Shown here piece by piece: positions 23,316 through 33,511 of a stretch of DNA of 64,000 nucleotides. The notes under the pieces are model-generated. The model worked only from the letters and a program-made list of their open reading frames with translations, was not told the DNA's origin and did no database searches. Source of the stretch: Sorangium aterium (GTDB taxonomy: Bacteria > Myxococcota_A > Polyangia > Polyangiales > Polyangiaceae). Location of the stretch: the NCBI RefSeq assembly GCF_028368935.1, contig NZ_JAQNDK010000002.1, positions 1,488,001 to 1,552,000 of the forward strand, in the 5' to 3' direction. Each line of letters begins with the position of its first letter. Position 1 is the first letter of the stretch. Position numbers and translations under genes: made by a program.

Positions 23316-24011
23316 TCAGCCGCCTCGTCGGCGCAGCTCGGCCTCGAGCTCGGCGACTCGCCGCTCCGCCGTCGCGCGGGCGGCCTGCTCGGCCTCGGCG
23401 CGGCGTCGCTCCGCCTCCTCAGGGGTCGGGACGAGCTCCGCCCCGTCGGGGGTGCGGGCGAGCCGAAGCGCCGCCGGCTGGCCTGCGGCAGGGACGATGA
23501 CCCAGTGCAGATTGAGCACGGTGCACGGGCTGCGTTCCCCTTCGACGACGCGCTCGATCAGATCGTCGTCGATGCGATCCCAGACCCGCAGCCGCTCTCC
23601 TGACGCGGCGTCAGGATCGAACGCGACGAGCTCCAGCACGCCGAGCTCGTGGTACTTGCGGAGCTTGTCGGCCCACGTCTGCGGATCCGAGTCGTGCTCG
23701 CTCACGATCTCGACGGCGAGCTCAGGGGCACCACGCTCCCACGTCTTCCAGGAGCCGAACGGCGTGTCAGGGGTGCCGAGCCGGACAAAGGCGTCCGGCG
23801 CCAGACACCGGCTCGGATCCGACGCGGACCAGTAGACGAACTGGTCGGATCCGATCGACGCGCGATCCGCGAAGGTCTTGAGCACCACATAGAGCAGGGT
23901 CCTGATCTCGAGGTGGCGCTTGGTCTCCGGCACGAGGGCCTCTTCCGGGAAGTGGAGCGGGGAAGGCGCGCGAACGTGGCGGAGCCGGCGCGCGAGCGCG
24001 GCGTGCTGCAT
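23316..24011 (-). CDS. Uma2 family putative nuclease
   Basis: 231 residues from ATG 24011. Uma2 (DUF820) proteins have a PD-(D/E)xK restriction-like fold. The catalytic acids are visible in LAPDAFV and LAVEIVS, with the flanking KRHLEIRTLLYVVL helix. A C-terminal coiled-coil-like tail (EEAERRRAEAEQAARATAERR) is common in myxobacterial and cyanobacterial copies. No good ribosome binding site is visible. The biological role of the family is unsettled. Confidence 0.85.
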   Translation of the reverse strand: MQHAALARRLRHVRAPSPLHFPEEALVPETKRHLEIRTLLYVVLKTFADRASIGSDQFVYWSASDPSRCLAPDAFVRLGTPDTPFGSWKTWERGAPELAVEIVSEHDSDPQTWADKLRKYHELGVLELVAFDPDAASGERLRVWDRIDDDLIERVVEGERSPCTVLNLHWVIVPAAGQPAALRLARTPDGAELVPTPEEAERRRAEAEQAARATAERRVAELEAELRRRGG

Positions 24012-24125
24012 GGGGACAGTATCCACACGCCTTGTGTGTACGTCGACCGCGACGCGGCTCGGTTTGCTCGCTTCGTCGAGATCGCCTCGAGATCGTTGCG
24101 GCGCGCGCCGGTGTAGCCTGGCAGC

Positions 24126-24559
24126 GTGCGCCCCCGCCGCCTCCGTCACGCCCTCGCCCTCGCCGCGCTGGCGGCCAGCGCCGGCATCGCCGGGTGCTCG
24201 TGGTGGCCGTCCGAGGGGCCCTCCGCGGCGCGCCAGGATGTCCGGAGGGCAGAGGGGCAGCCGTCCGCCGCGCCGCCCTCTCCCGCCGCGGGAGGGCCGC
24301 AGCCCGCCGCCGCGCCGCAGGGAACCCCGCCGCAAGCGCGGCCTTTCCTGCTCCTCACGGACCCTGCCGTGCTCGCCGAGCTCGAGGCCGCGGGCCTCGA
24401 GCTCGGCTCGGTGCTCACGGGCGCGCCGGGCGCTACGCGCCGCTGGCCCTCGAGAACACCCCCGACGTCGCCCGGCTCTCGCGCGACCCGGCGCGACGCG
24501 AGCGGCTGCGAGGCCAGCAGCGTGGCGCGCTGCCGGGCAGGTCCGGGAGGCCGCGCTAG
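24126..24559 (+). pseudogene. Probable frameshifted lipoprotein gene
   Basis: The frame from 24126 starts with a clear lipoprotein signal (LALAALAASAGIAGC), an Ala/Pro linker and FLLLTDPAVLAELEAAGLELGSVLTG, then turns into atypical Arg/Ser-rich sequence. In another frame from about 24430, RYAPLALENTPDVARLSRDPARRERL continues naturally and stops at 24559. A one-base shift near 24425-24430 would join them. It is either a decayed gene or a sequencing error. Its 3' end meets the GNAT gene tail to tail. Confidence 0.45.
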
Positions 24560-25059
24560 CGCCCGGCGCCGGGGCGCGCCAGGAAGCCGGTCTTCTCGCC
24601 CGCGCGGAAGCCGCACGCCTCATAGAAGCGGTGCACCTCGGGCTCGCGGGACCCTGTCATGAGCATGACCTTGTAGCACCCGGCCTCCCAGGCCTCCGCC
24701 AGCGCATGGCGAACGACGCGCGCGCCGAAGCCTCTACGCCGGTGCTCGCGGTGGGTCACCACATTCTCCAGCAAGGCATACGGCCGGCCCCCGCGCGTGA
24801 GGTTCGGAATGACGATGAGGGAGCAGCAGGCGGCGAGGGCGGCGTCGCGCTCCAGGACGAAGAGGTGATGCCCGGGCTGCTCGATCATGCGCTTCCAGAG
24901 CGCGGAGAGCTCGGGCTCGGGAGGGAACGGCGCGTCCTCGGGGTGGAGAGCACGATAGAGCTCCAGGACCCCCGGAAGATCCCCCGCCTGCGCCCCCCGG
25001 ACGATGCCGTCCGGCATTGCCGAGCCCGCCCGCCCATCGCCGCCCTGTCGCATCTCCAT
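24556..25059 (-). CDS. GNAT family N-acetyltransferase
   Basis: 167 residues; start at ATG 25059 or the in-frame ATG 25017 (MPDGIVRGAQ), which better fits the usual GNAT opening. Motif A for acetyl-CoA binding is visible in ENVVTHREHRRRGFGARVV (RRGFG), and the C-terminal FYEACGFRAGEKTGF fits motif B. The acceptor cannot be deduced. Confidence 0.9.
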   Translation of the reverse strand: MEMRQGGDGRAGSAMPDGIVRGAQAGDLPGVLELYRALHPEDAPFPPEPELSALWKRMIEQPGHHLFVLERDAALAACCSLIVIPNLTRGGRPYALLENVVTHREHRRRGFGARVVRHALAEAWEAGCYKVMLMTGSREPEVHRFYEACGFRAGEKTGFLARPGAGR

Positions 25060-25372
25060 TCGATATCACCGGGCCCCGGACGACAGAAGTTCTGCAGGTG
25101 CGCTGCGAAACAAAGTCCTTGCTCGAGTCTGTCCGTTATAGTAGATGTTTGTCCTATAAAACGGATACGGCGGATTGAAGCCGCTGTCCGCTGCTTTCCT
25201 GGCCTCGTCGGCGCTCGAAGCGCGCGCGTCGCCGGAAGCTCGACCTCACCGTCCGCGCTTCCGGGGCGACGCGCCTCGATCTGAGCTCACAGGCCGATTC
25301 TCACGGGTGCCTGGTCGCGAACGCCGCGGCGGGCCGACGCGAAGGTCTGTCCAACGAACGGAGCTGAATGCC
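25060..25372. other. AT-richer upstream region of the peroxidase gene
   Basis: 313 bp. It contains an unusually AT-rich patch (25115-25165). Within it CCGTTATAG (25133) and CTATAAAACGG (ending 25164) form an imperfect inverted repeat, a candidate promoter/operator. No gene is seen; the ORF extension to 25175 carries no signal peptide. Confidence 0.4.
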
Positions 25373-27226
25373 ATGACCACCGATTCTCATGACAGCGATC
25401 CCAGGAGCGATGCTTCGACTCCCGAGGCCCCGAAGCCCGTGAACCCCGAGGGCGCTGCAAAGCGGCCGGGGGCCGAGAAGGTCTCAGGCCGACGCGCCTT
25501 CATGGGTGTGGCCGGCTCGCTCGCCGTGGGAGGCGTACTCGCCGCGAACCCCGGTGTTGCCAATGCAGCGCGGGGCAGGGGCGTCGACGATCTGCTCGAT
25601 GGGTTCGATTCGTCGCGCCGCGATCCGCGCGTCTCACCGCTCGATCACGAGCTCCGCCTCCGCGCGCTGCGCGTGCGCGTGGAGGCCGCGGTCGACCAGT
25701 TCGAGGAGCCGATCGCGCCGCACCCGAACAACGGCGACGAGGAGCGCTATCCCAACAAGATCGGCACGAACACGCGCGGCCTGCCGCACGACGAGCGAGG
25801 CGAGGTGGATCCGGCGGCGTACCGCGTCGCGTCGAGGGCCTTCGCGTCGCGCGAATGGGACGATTTCGAGGCCATCCCGCTCGGCGGCGACCGCAAGCTT
25901 GTCAGTCCGATCGGCACGCTCGCGGTAAGCCTCATCGGCACGACCCCGGCCCAGATCGGCTTGCCCCCGGCCCCCGCGCTGGCGAGCGCCGAGAGGGCCG
26001 CCGAGGCGGTCGAGGTCTACTGGCAGGCGCTGCTGCGGGACGTGCCTTTCGAGAGCTACGCCGACAGCAGCGATGTGGCGGACGCGATCGACGAGATCAA
26101 CCGGCTCTCCGGCTACACGGGCCCGCGCGCTCGCGGCCGCGTGACGCTGGGGACGCTGTTCCGCGGCAGCGTCACCTACGCCGATCCCCGGGATCGCTCG
26201 GGCAGGACGGCCAGGCACGTGATTCCTCCCGGCGTGCTCAACGGCCCTTACATCTCGCAGTTCCTCCTGCGGGACATCCCCTATGGACCCCAGGTGATCG
26301 GGGGCAAGATCCGCACGGCGCTGCCGGGCAACGACTTCCAGACCGAGTATGACGAGTGGCTCGCGGTGCAAAACGGGATCAGCCCCACCCGGTCGATCGC
26401 GTACGACCCGGTGCGCCGCTATGTCTCGACAGGGCGCGATCTGGCGGAGTATGTGCATGGCGGCTCGCCCCTCTACTGGGGCGCGGCGCTGCTCCTCGGC
26501 GCGGCGCGCAGCACGAACCCGGGCGTGCCGGGGGGCATCGCGGCCCCCCTGAGCCCGACCAACCCCTACCTCACGTCGCGGACGCAGGCCTCCGCCGCCG
26601 CGACCTTCTCGCTCGGCTACCTGCAGAGCCTACTCCCCTTCGGGACGTCGCGCGAGATCCGCGCCACCTACTGGCAGAAGTGGTTCGTGCACAACAACCT
26701 CCGCCCCGAGGCGTACGGCGGGCTGGTGCACCACCGCCTCGCGAACGAAGCGCGCGATTACCCGCTGCACCGCGATATCCTTGAGTCGCAGGTGGTCGAG
26801 CTGACGTACGACGCGTTCGGCAGCTACCTCTTGCCGCAGGCCTTCCCGGAGGGCGCCCCGCTCCACGGGTCGTACCCGGGCGGCGCCGCCGCCATCGCCG
26901 GGGTCAACGTGACGCTCATCAAGGCGTTCTTCGACGAGGACCACGTCATCGAGGATCCGTTCGTCCCCGATCCGGCCGATCCGACCCGGCTCGTTCCGTA
27001 CAGCGGGCCGCCCCTGACCGTGGGCGGCGAGCTGAACAAGCTGGCGACCAACGCCGCCTTCGGGCGCAACTGGGCGGGCATCCACTGGCGCACGGACGCC
27101 GCGGCGTCGCTGGCCCTCGGCGAGGAGGTGGCGATCAGCCTGCTCCGGGACGAGCGCCGGACCTTCCGCGAGCCGTTCAAGGGCTTCACGTTCACCAGGT
27201 TCGACGGCACGCGGGTCACCGTGTGA
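25373..27226 (+). CDS. Vanadium-dependent bromoperoxidase-like protein with altered active site
   Basis: 617 residues from ATG 25373. A twin-arginine signal (SGRRAFMGVAGSLAVGG) indicates Tat export. The C-terminal half matches algal-type vanadium bromoperoxidases: Lys436 and Arg444 (KWFVHNNLRP), His498, and Arg565-x5-His571 (FGRNWAGIHW), where His571 would bind vanadate. The usual SYPSGHA loop reads SYPGGAA: the vanadate-contacting Ser is Gly503 and the acid-base His is Ala505. Peroxidase activity may be altered or lost, or another ligand bound. It stands alone on the plus strand. Confidence 0.88.
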   Translation: MTTDSHDSDPRSDASTPEAPKPVNPEGAAKRPGAEKVSGRRAFMGVAGSLAVGGVLAANPGVANAARGRGVDDLLDGFDSSRRDPRVSPLDHELRLRALRVRVEAAVDQFEEPIAPHPNNGDEERYPNKIGTNTRGLPHDERGEVDPAAYRVASRAFASREWDDFEAIPLGGDRKLVSPIGTLAVSLIGTTPAQIGLPPAPALASAERAAEAVEVYWQALLRDVPFESYADSSDVADAIDEINRLSGYTGPRARGRVTLGTLFRGSVTYADPRDRSGRTARHVIPPGVLNGPYISQFLLRDIPYGPQVIGGKIRTALPGNDFQTEYDEWLAVQNGISPTRSIAYDPVRRYVSTGRDLAEYVHGGSPLYWGAALLLGAARSTNPGVPGGIAAPLSPTNPYLTSRTQASAAATFSLGYLQSLLPFGTSREIRATYWQKWFVHNNLRPEAYGGLVHHRLANEARDYPLHRDILESQVVELTYDAFGSYLLPQAFPEGAPLHGSYPGGAAAIAGVNVTLIKAFFDEDHVIEDPFVPDPADPTRLVPYSGPPLTVGGELNKLATNAAFGRNWAGIHWRTDAAASLALGEEVAISLLRDERRTFREPFKGFTFTRFDGTRVTV

Positions 27227-27272
27227 ATCGGCCCCTCGCCGGCGTTTGGCCCCGAGGAGGCCCAGCGGCAGT

Positions 27273-28040
27273 TCAGGGGCAAAACACGATGTCGTAGTCT
27301 TCCCCGGCGCAGGCGGCCATCGACTCCTGATCATCGCCCGACCACGAATACGCGTCCTTGCATTGCTCTTCGAAGTACATGGCCACGGGGCTCGTGGGAT
27401 CGTCCCGGTCAGGGCTCACGCAGGAGATCGTCGCGCCGCTCGCGTCCTTGTAGCGACCCACCTCCGGGCACCCCGCGAGGAGGCTCGCCGGGCACGACAG
27501 CGTCCGGCAGTCCGGCAGGCCTACGGGCACGATCGCCAGGGGGAGGTTGTGCGCGTCCACGTGGCTGATGTTGTACCAATCGAAGTCGTTGAAATCGGTG
27601 TTGAGGGTCATCTCGGCCAGCGTGTGTCGGCCGCCGCCGGGGTCCGACCCGGCATACGCCCAGTAACGCAGGGACGACAGCGGCTCCTCGCTGGTGCCCA
27701 CGTCGCGGCAAGCGAACTGCCCGGGCCCGAGCTCCCCGCCCTCGATGAGGCTCCCCTGGAACTGGAGCGGCTGGTCGCACTTGTTGACGAAGGCCAGGGT
27801 GGACTTCCCATCCCCGGGGGTGCGGCAGTCGATCTCGCCCGGATTGCTGGGCGGCTGGCCTGTCGACGCGCTGCTGGCTTCGCTCGATGAGGCTCCGCCG
27901 GTCGCGCTGGACGCGGAGCTGACCGAGGTGGCGCCGCCGCCCGTCGCGCCGGAGGATGTGTCCTGCTCGGGGGACCCGCAGCCGGCATCCAGCAGCGCAA
28001 TGGCGAGCAGTGCGGCCGCGGTCTTCCCATGGTGCGACAT
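27273..28040 (-). CDS. Thaumatin-like lipoprotein
   Basis: 255 residues from ATG 28040 with AAGGAGG 6 nt upstream. Lipoprotein signal (AAALLAIALLDAGC) and a Ser/Thr/Gly linker to about residue 65. The mature domain matches thaumatins: STLAFVNKC, DWYNISHVDAHNLPL (acidic-cleft strand), DCRTLSCPASLLAGCP, YFEEQCKDAYSW and the terminal IVFCP. Ten Cys excluding the lipidated one fit the small five-disulfide class. Plant thaumatins bind or cut glucans; a cell-wall or prey-related role here is inference. Confidence 0.88.
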   Translation of the reverse strand: MSHHGKTAAALLAIALLDAGCGSPEQDTSSGATGGGATSVSSASSATGGASSSEASSASTGQPPSNPGEIDCRTPGDGKSTLAFVNKCDQPLQFQGSLIEGGELGPGQFACRDVGTSEEPLSSLRYWAYAGSDPGGGRHTLAEMTLNTDFNDFDWYNISHVDAHNLPLAIVPVGLPDCRTLSCPASLLAGCPEVGRYKDASGATISCVSPDRDDPTSPVAMYFEEQCKDAYSWSGDDQESMAACAGEDYDIVFCP

Positions 28041-28167
28041 GATGGTCCTCCTTGCGGACTCGGTGGCGGGAGGAGGATGAGGATACAGAAAGCCTCGTCC
28101 ACCGAGAAGCCGTGTCCTCTCGGGCCGCGAGCAACGACCCGCGCGGACTCGCGACCTCGGGCGTCCT

Positions 28168-29178
28168 TCAGGGCGCCTGGCAGGACACGCGGTGGATCGG
28201 CTCCTCTTTCCCTTCACCGACCGTCACGTAGTCCCATCCGCCGGGCACCCACGCGATCGCCTCGGCCTGCTCCTCGTCGGGCGACGGCAGCACGCAGGGC
28301 GGTTCGGCCAGCGCCTGCGCCACGGTCTGATCCGGTGTCATGGGGTAGTAGAGCACGTGGGATGAGGTGCGCAGCAGCACGCCCGTGCCGTCCGGGTGGA
28401 CGTCGCCGCTGGTGAAGCGCGCGCTCCCGGCGGGCGGCTCGATGGATCCCGTCCGGACGAGCGTCGCCGGCGCGCCCGCTGCGGGCAGCGCTGGCAGCTC
28501 GTAGATGCCCGAGGTGCCCTTGTTGACCTTCGTCACGATGGTGAGCGCTCCGGTGGCGGGGTGAATGAGCAGCGTCTCCGCGTCGTGGTCTCCGTCGGGG
28601 TACGAGAGCACGAACACCTCGGCGGTCGAGGCGAGCGGCGCTCCTCCGAGCGTGTCCGGCTCCGGCACGCCGTAGATTGTGTAGCTGTCGCGCTCGCCGT
28701 CGTTGTCGCCGATGTCCGCGAGGAACAGGCAGCTGCCTCCGCCCGAACGGCACGGGCCGCGCGCGATGTCCTCCCAGTCGATCGCCGCCGCGCCGGCCAC
28801 GGTCACCTCGGCCCGCAGCGCGCCGTCGAGCCCGATCGCGAAGAAGCGAGGGTCATCGCCGTGGTCGTTGTGAACATAGAGCGTGTCCGGGTGCAGCGTG
28901 CTGGCGACGACACCGGAGCACTCGTCGATGTCGCCCGGCGGGAGCGCGCCGATTCGCGCGGCTCCGGTGCAACGAGGGCAGCCCGACTCCCGCACCGGCG
29001 GCGGATCCGAGGCCCCGCAAGCCGACAGGAGCAGCGAGAGCGCGAGCGCCGGCGCCGCAGAGCGCCGTGCCAAGGCTCCTGGCGCAGGTCCTCCATCCGG
29101 ACGGGACGCCCGGAGGCGACGCGGCAGCAGCCGCGGGGCGCGGAGGATCTCGATCGCAGACGTCGGTGACATGCGCAT
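28168..29178 (-). CDS. Beta-propeller-like lipoprotein of unknown function
   Basis: 336 residues if ATG 29178 is used. A lipoprotein signal (ALALSLLLSAC) lies unusually far in, so a TTG at 29073 just before it is an alternative start; neither has a well-spaced ribosome binding site. The mature part has TLYVHNDHGDDPRFFAIGLDG, DWEDIARGPC, FLADIGDN and TIYGVPEP, a repeated pattern seen in bacterial propeller proteins. Catalysis is not evident. A large hairpin sits directly upstream. Confidence 0.75.
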   Translation of the reverse strand: MRMSPTSAIEILRAPRLLPRRLRASRPDGGPAPGALARRSAAPALALSLLLSACGASDPPPVRESGCPRCTGAARIGALPPGDIDECSGVVASTLHPDTLYVHNDHGDDPRFFAIGLDGALRAEVTVAGAAAIDWEDIARGPCRSGGGSCLFLADIGDNDGERDSYTIYGVPEPDTLGGAPLASTAEVFVLSYPDGDHDAETLLIHPATGALTIVTKVNKGTSGIYELPALPAAGAPATLVRTGSIEPPAGSARFTSGDVHPDGTGVLLRTSSHVLYYPMTPDQTVAQALAEPPCVLPSPDEEQAEAIAWVPGGWDYVTVGEGKEEPIHRVSCQAP

Positions 29179-29192
29179 CGCGGTCCGGTGCA

Positions 29193-29303
29193 GAGAGAGA
29201 GTTGAACGCAAAGGCGCCAAGAGCGCAAAGACGGCAAAATGCATGATATTCATTCTTTCTTTTGCGTCTTTGCGTCTTTGCGCCTTTGCGTTCACTCTCT
29301 CTC
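29193..29303. terminator. Long imperfect inverted repeat, likely terminator
   Basis: Arms 29193-29239 and 29260-29303 are complementary over about 44 bp with a few indels and a 20-nt loop. The arms carry GAGAGAGAG at the base and GCAAAGGC/GCAAAGAC units toward the loop. It begins about 20 bp after the stop of the lamin-tail lipoprotein gene and resembles the hairpin at 3968-4040, which is also downstream of a gene. Confidence 0.65.
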
Positions 29304-29323
29304 CGGATCCCCGGCGGGCGGAG

Positions 29324-29995
29324 CTAGGGCGCCGCGTTCTCCGCCCCGGGGGTCGGCGCCGTGACGGCGCCCTCGCCGGTCAGGTCGGGCAGCCTGCCCC
29401 ACGTCTGCCCATCGGCTGCTGCCTCCATCGGATACTCGAACTGGGCGAGCACCTGGTCGCTCTGGGAGATGAGGTAGACGGTCTCGCCTCTGGAGGCGCT
29501 CACCTTCCAGGTCGCATAGAAGCAGCTGCTCGGGCCGCCGTCCGGCAGGCACGCGGTGTGGGGCCCAGGGCCGTCCTCGGGCAGCTGGTCGCCGAGGATC
29601 AGCAGGTACGCGCCCGGGGCGAGCTGCGTGCCTTCGGGGAACCTGAGCGCGTCGGCCGTGTTGCACTGCCCGCTGTCGTCGGAGTCGCACAGGCCGAGCC
29701 CGCCGAGGTCGGCCGAGCCTGGGCCCGGGTTGCCGAGCTCGATCCAGTCGCCGCCCTTGGCCGAGATCTCGTTCACGACGACGGTCGTCGTCGCGGTCCC
29801 GCCGCCCGTCCCCCCTTGGCCGCCGCCGCCCGCGCTGCTCGAGCTCTGGGACGCGCTGCTCGAGCTCTGGGACGTGGTGGTCGCGCCCGTGCCGCCCGCG
29901 CCCCCCGTGCCCGTGTCCCCGGGCTCGTCGCTCGAACCGCAGCCTCCCGCGCAGAGGGCAGCGATGCAGAGCGCGGCGTATCGAAATTGTGCCAT
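29324..29995 (-). CDS. Lamin-tail-domain lipoprotein
   Basis: 223 residues from ATG 29995 (or GTG 29998), with GAGGAG upstream. Lipoprotein signal (YAALCIAALCAGGC), a long Gly/Ser/Thr linker (about residues 22-70), then a lamin tail (LTD) pattern: VVVNEISAKGGDWIELGNPG, LGGLGLCDSD, PGAYLLILGDQ. LTD modules in bacteria occur on secreted or surface proteins and are thought to bind other molecules. Four Cys could pair. Confidence 0.82.
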   Translation of the reverse strand: MAQFRYAALCIAALCAGGCGSSDEPGDTGTGGAGGTGATTTSQSSSSASQSSSSAGGGGQGGTGGGTATTTVVVNEISAKGGDWIELGNPGPGSADLGGLGLCDSDDSGQCNTADALRFPEGTQLAPGAYLLILGDQLPEDGPGPHTACLPDGGPSSCFYATWKVSASRGETVYLISQSDQVLAQFEYPMEAAADGQTWGRLPDLTGEGAVTAPTPGAENAAP

Positions 29996-30161
29996 CACGA
30001 TGTTCTCCTCGGCCCCAGCACACGGCGATCCCGGCGGTGTGTCAACGGTGTGTCGACGGGCGGCGCGCGCGAGCTCCCGTTCGCAGCCGCCCCCGCCATG
30101 GACGCGCGCGTCTGTCCCGCCGCGGACGCGCGCGCGTCTACGAAGCGCGCCGCCGCGCCCC

Positions 30162-31586
<1,425 letters not shown>

Positions 31587-31901
31587 GAACCTCTCCAGGG
31601 GCTTGAGGACGGCGGCGATCTCCGGGGACCGACTCTACAGCGCCCACGACGTGGGTGTACCCCGGACATGGGGGAGTGACATCTTCAACCTTCCAGAGCG
31701 CCGTGGCGAGGAGCGCGGGGCCGGCGGGCGGGCGCGGGGTCGGCGGACGGGCGCGGCGCCTGGATGGGCGTGCGTGGGGCCGGCGGGCGCGACGCGTGGA
31801 TGGGGCGGGCGCGGGGCCGGCGAACGCGGCGCGTGGATGGGGGTGCGCGGGGCCGGCGGGCGCGGCGCGTGGACGGGCGGGCTCAGCGGGCCCGCGGGGC
31901 G
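31587..31901. other. Intergenic region dominated by a tandem repeat
   Basis: 315 bp between the hydrolase stop and the M20 peptidase start. Most of it is the 36-40-bp tandem repeat listed separately; the rest holds the peptidase promoter and ribosome binding site. No gene. Confidence 0.6.
31712..31890. repeat. 36-40-bp GC-rich tandem repeat
   Basis: Four to five degenerate copies of a unit reading GGGGCCGGCGGGCGCGGCGC then GTGGATGGG, with starts near 31717, 31736, 31776, 31813 and 31849. It lies between the stop of the hydrolase gene and the start of the peptidase gene and is not coding. Copy number may vary between strains. Confidence 0.8.
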
Positions 31902-33164
31902 TCAGGGCCGCTTCTCGAAGGTCACCTCCGGGTACTCCGGCGACGAGCCGTCGAGCAGCGGGGCCGCGTCGCCGCGCACGTGCGCCTGGACGAAGGCGCG
32001 CGTGTACGCGTTCGTGATCTCGACCGCGCGGGCCGGCTCGAGCGTGCCGAGCAGCTCCGGGAGTACGCTCTCGCCGAGGAAGTGCTCGACGACGAGCGGC
32101 AGGTCCGAGAACGTGAGGTGGGCGGTGTCTTCGACCCGCGCCCGGTAGGCCTGCCCGTTCAGCGCGCCGTAGGTCTCGTCGATGCTCGCATCGTCGGGGT
32201 GGTCCGCCGCGAGCATGATGAAGAAGGGCTGCGCGAGGCTCCTGCCGCCGGCGCCGTTCTGCGGCCCGAAGAGGCTGCCGTCGATGTCGAGGCCGGCGTC
32301 GAAGCGGTCGTCGCGGGCGCACGCCTCGGCGGCCATCGCGCCGCCGTAGGAGTGGCCGAGCACGCCGACCCGCTCGAGGTCGAGCCGGCCCGTGAGCAGG
32401 CCGCCGGGGTCGTCCTGCGCGGCGGCCGTGAGCTCGTCGAGCACGAAGCGCGCGTCGTCGACCCAGACAGCGACGTGCTCGTTCATCGCCTGAGAAAAGG
32501 CCTCGATCTCCTCCTCCGACGCGTCCATCGCCGGCGTCAGGACGACCGAGCCGAAGGGCACCGCGCGGCCGTCGGGGAACACCGTGAGCTCGGTGTCGTA
32601 GGTGTGGCTGATGGCGGCCACCACGAAGCCGTGGCTCGCCAGGTCCTCGAGGAGGCTCGTGTAGTCGGCGCGGAGCATCCCGAACCCGTGCGAGAAGAGG
32701 AGCACCGGGTGGGGCGCGCCGTCTTCGGCGAGCGGCACGCCCACGCGCGCGTGCGTGACGATGCTCGCCTCGAAGCCGTCCTCGATCGGGAGGCCGCCGG
32801 TCGTACGGCGGCTGTCGCCCTCCTCCGGCGACAGGTACGGCGCGAGCTGCCCTGCGCCGCAAGGATCGGCCGGGTAAAAGAGCTGCACCACGAGCTCGCG
32901 GCGGTCGTCGGGATCCTCCGTCGCCTCTTCTCCACGCGCGCTGTCGGTGAGGGCGCGGATCTGCGTGCCGACCGGGTGCGGGCCGGTCGGGCGGGGCAGC
33001 TCGAGGACGCCGTCGGCGGGCGCCTCGTCGCCCCAGCCGGTGCAGGCCGGCTCGCCTTCGTGCGGCGGCAAGGCCTCGTCATCGGCGCAGCCGGCGAGGA
33101 GCGTGAGGGCGGAGAAGGCTGCGAGCAGGCAGAGGGCGTGTCGAGAGACGTCGCTGTGGAGCAT
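31902..33164 (-). CDS. Alpha/beta hydrolase lipoprotein (PAF-acetylhydrolase-like)
   Basis: 420 residues from ATG 33164. Lipoprotein signal (HALCLLAAFSALTLLAGC). The oxyanion region is LLFSHGFGMLRADY, the nucleophile elbow is GHSYGGA, the acid is likely in AGLDIDGSLFG and the His in ARVEDTAHLTFSD. This order and spacing fit PAF-acetylhydrolase/chlorophyllase-type enzymes. It probably acts on small esters at the cell surface; substrate unknown. Confidence 0.88.
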   Translation of the reverse strand: MLHSDVSRHALCLLAAFSALTLLAGCADDEALPPHEGEPACTGWGDEAPADGVLELPRPTGPHPVGTQIRALTDSARGEEATEDPDDRRELVVQLFYPADPCGAGQLAPYLSPEEGDSRRTTGGLPIEDGFEASIVTHARVGVPLAEDGAPHPVLLFSHGFGMLRADYTSLLEDLASHGFVVAAISHTYDTELTVFPDGRAVPFGSVVLTPAMDASEEEIEAFSQAMNEHVAVWVDDARFVLDELTAAAQDDPGGLLTGRLDLERVGVLGHSYGGAMAAEACARDDRFDAGLDIDGSLFGPQNGAGGRSLAQPFFIMLAADHPDDASIDETYGALNGQAYRARVEDTAHLTFSDLPLVVEHFLGESVLPELLGTLEPARAVEITNAYTRAFVQAHVRGDAAPLLDGSSPEYPEVTFEKRP

Positions 33165-33511
33165 GCGCGCATCGTTCTCACGGCGTGGCCGAGGCCGGCG
33201 CGGCGAGCACGATCGTGGCGCGGAAGGAGCGGAGAGGCGCAGGGGCGAAGACCGTCGGCAATGTTCTTCCCGTCTTCCTCTTGGATCCGATGAGCCGTCG
33301 GCGACCGTCCAGAGTGGTCGTGGAGCATCGGGGCAGCGGATCTGCCCGAGCTCTGTGCCTCTCCGCCGCACCGATGCAATTGCCGAGAACGCCTCTCATC
33401 GTCTCGTCGCGGTGGGGCCCTCTCGACTGGAGACCGTTGACGGTCCTGCGAACGACGCGAGGTCGTTGCTGAAGTCTACGAGTCGGGCAGCGCGCCTTCA
33501 GCCTGCATTGC
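33165..33511. other. Intergenic region
   Basis: 347 bp between two minus-strand genes. I see no ORF with domain support, no repeat and no clear hairpin. Confidence 0.4.
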
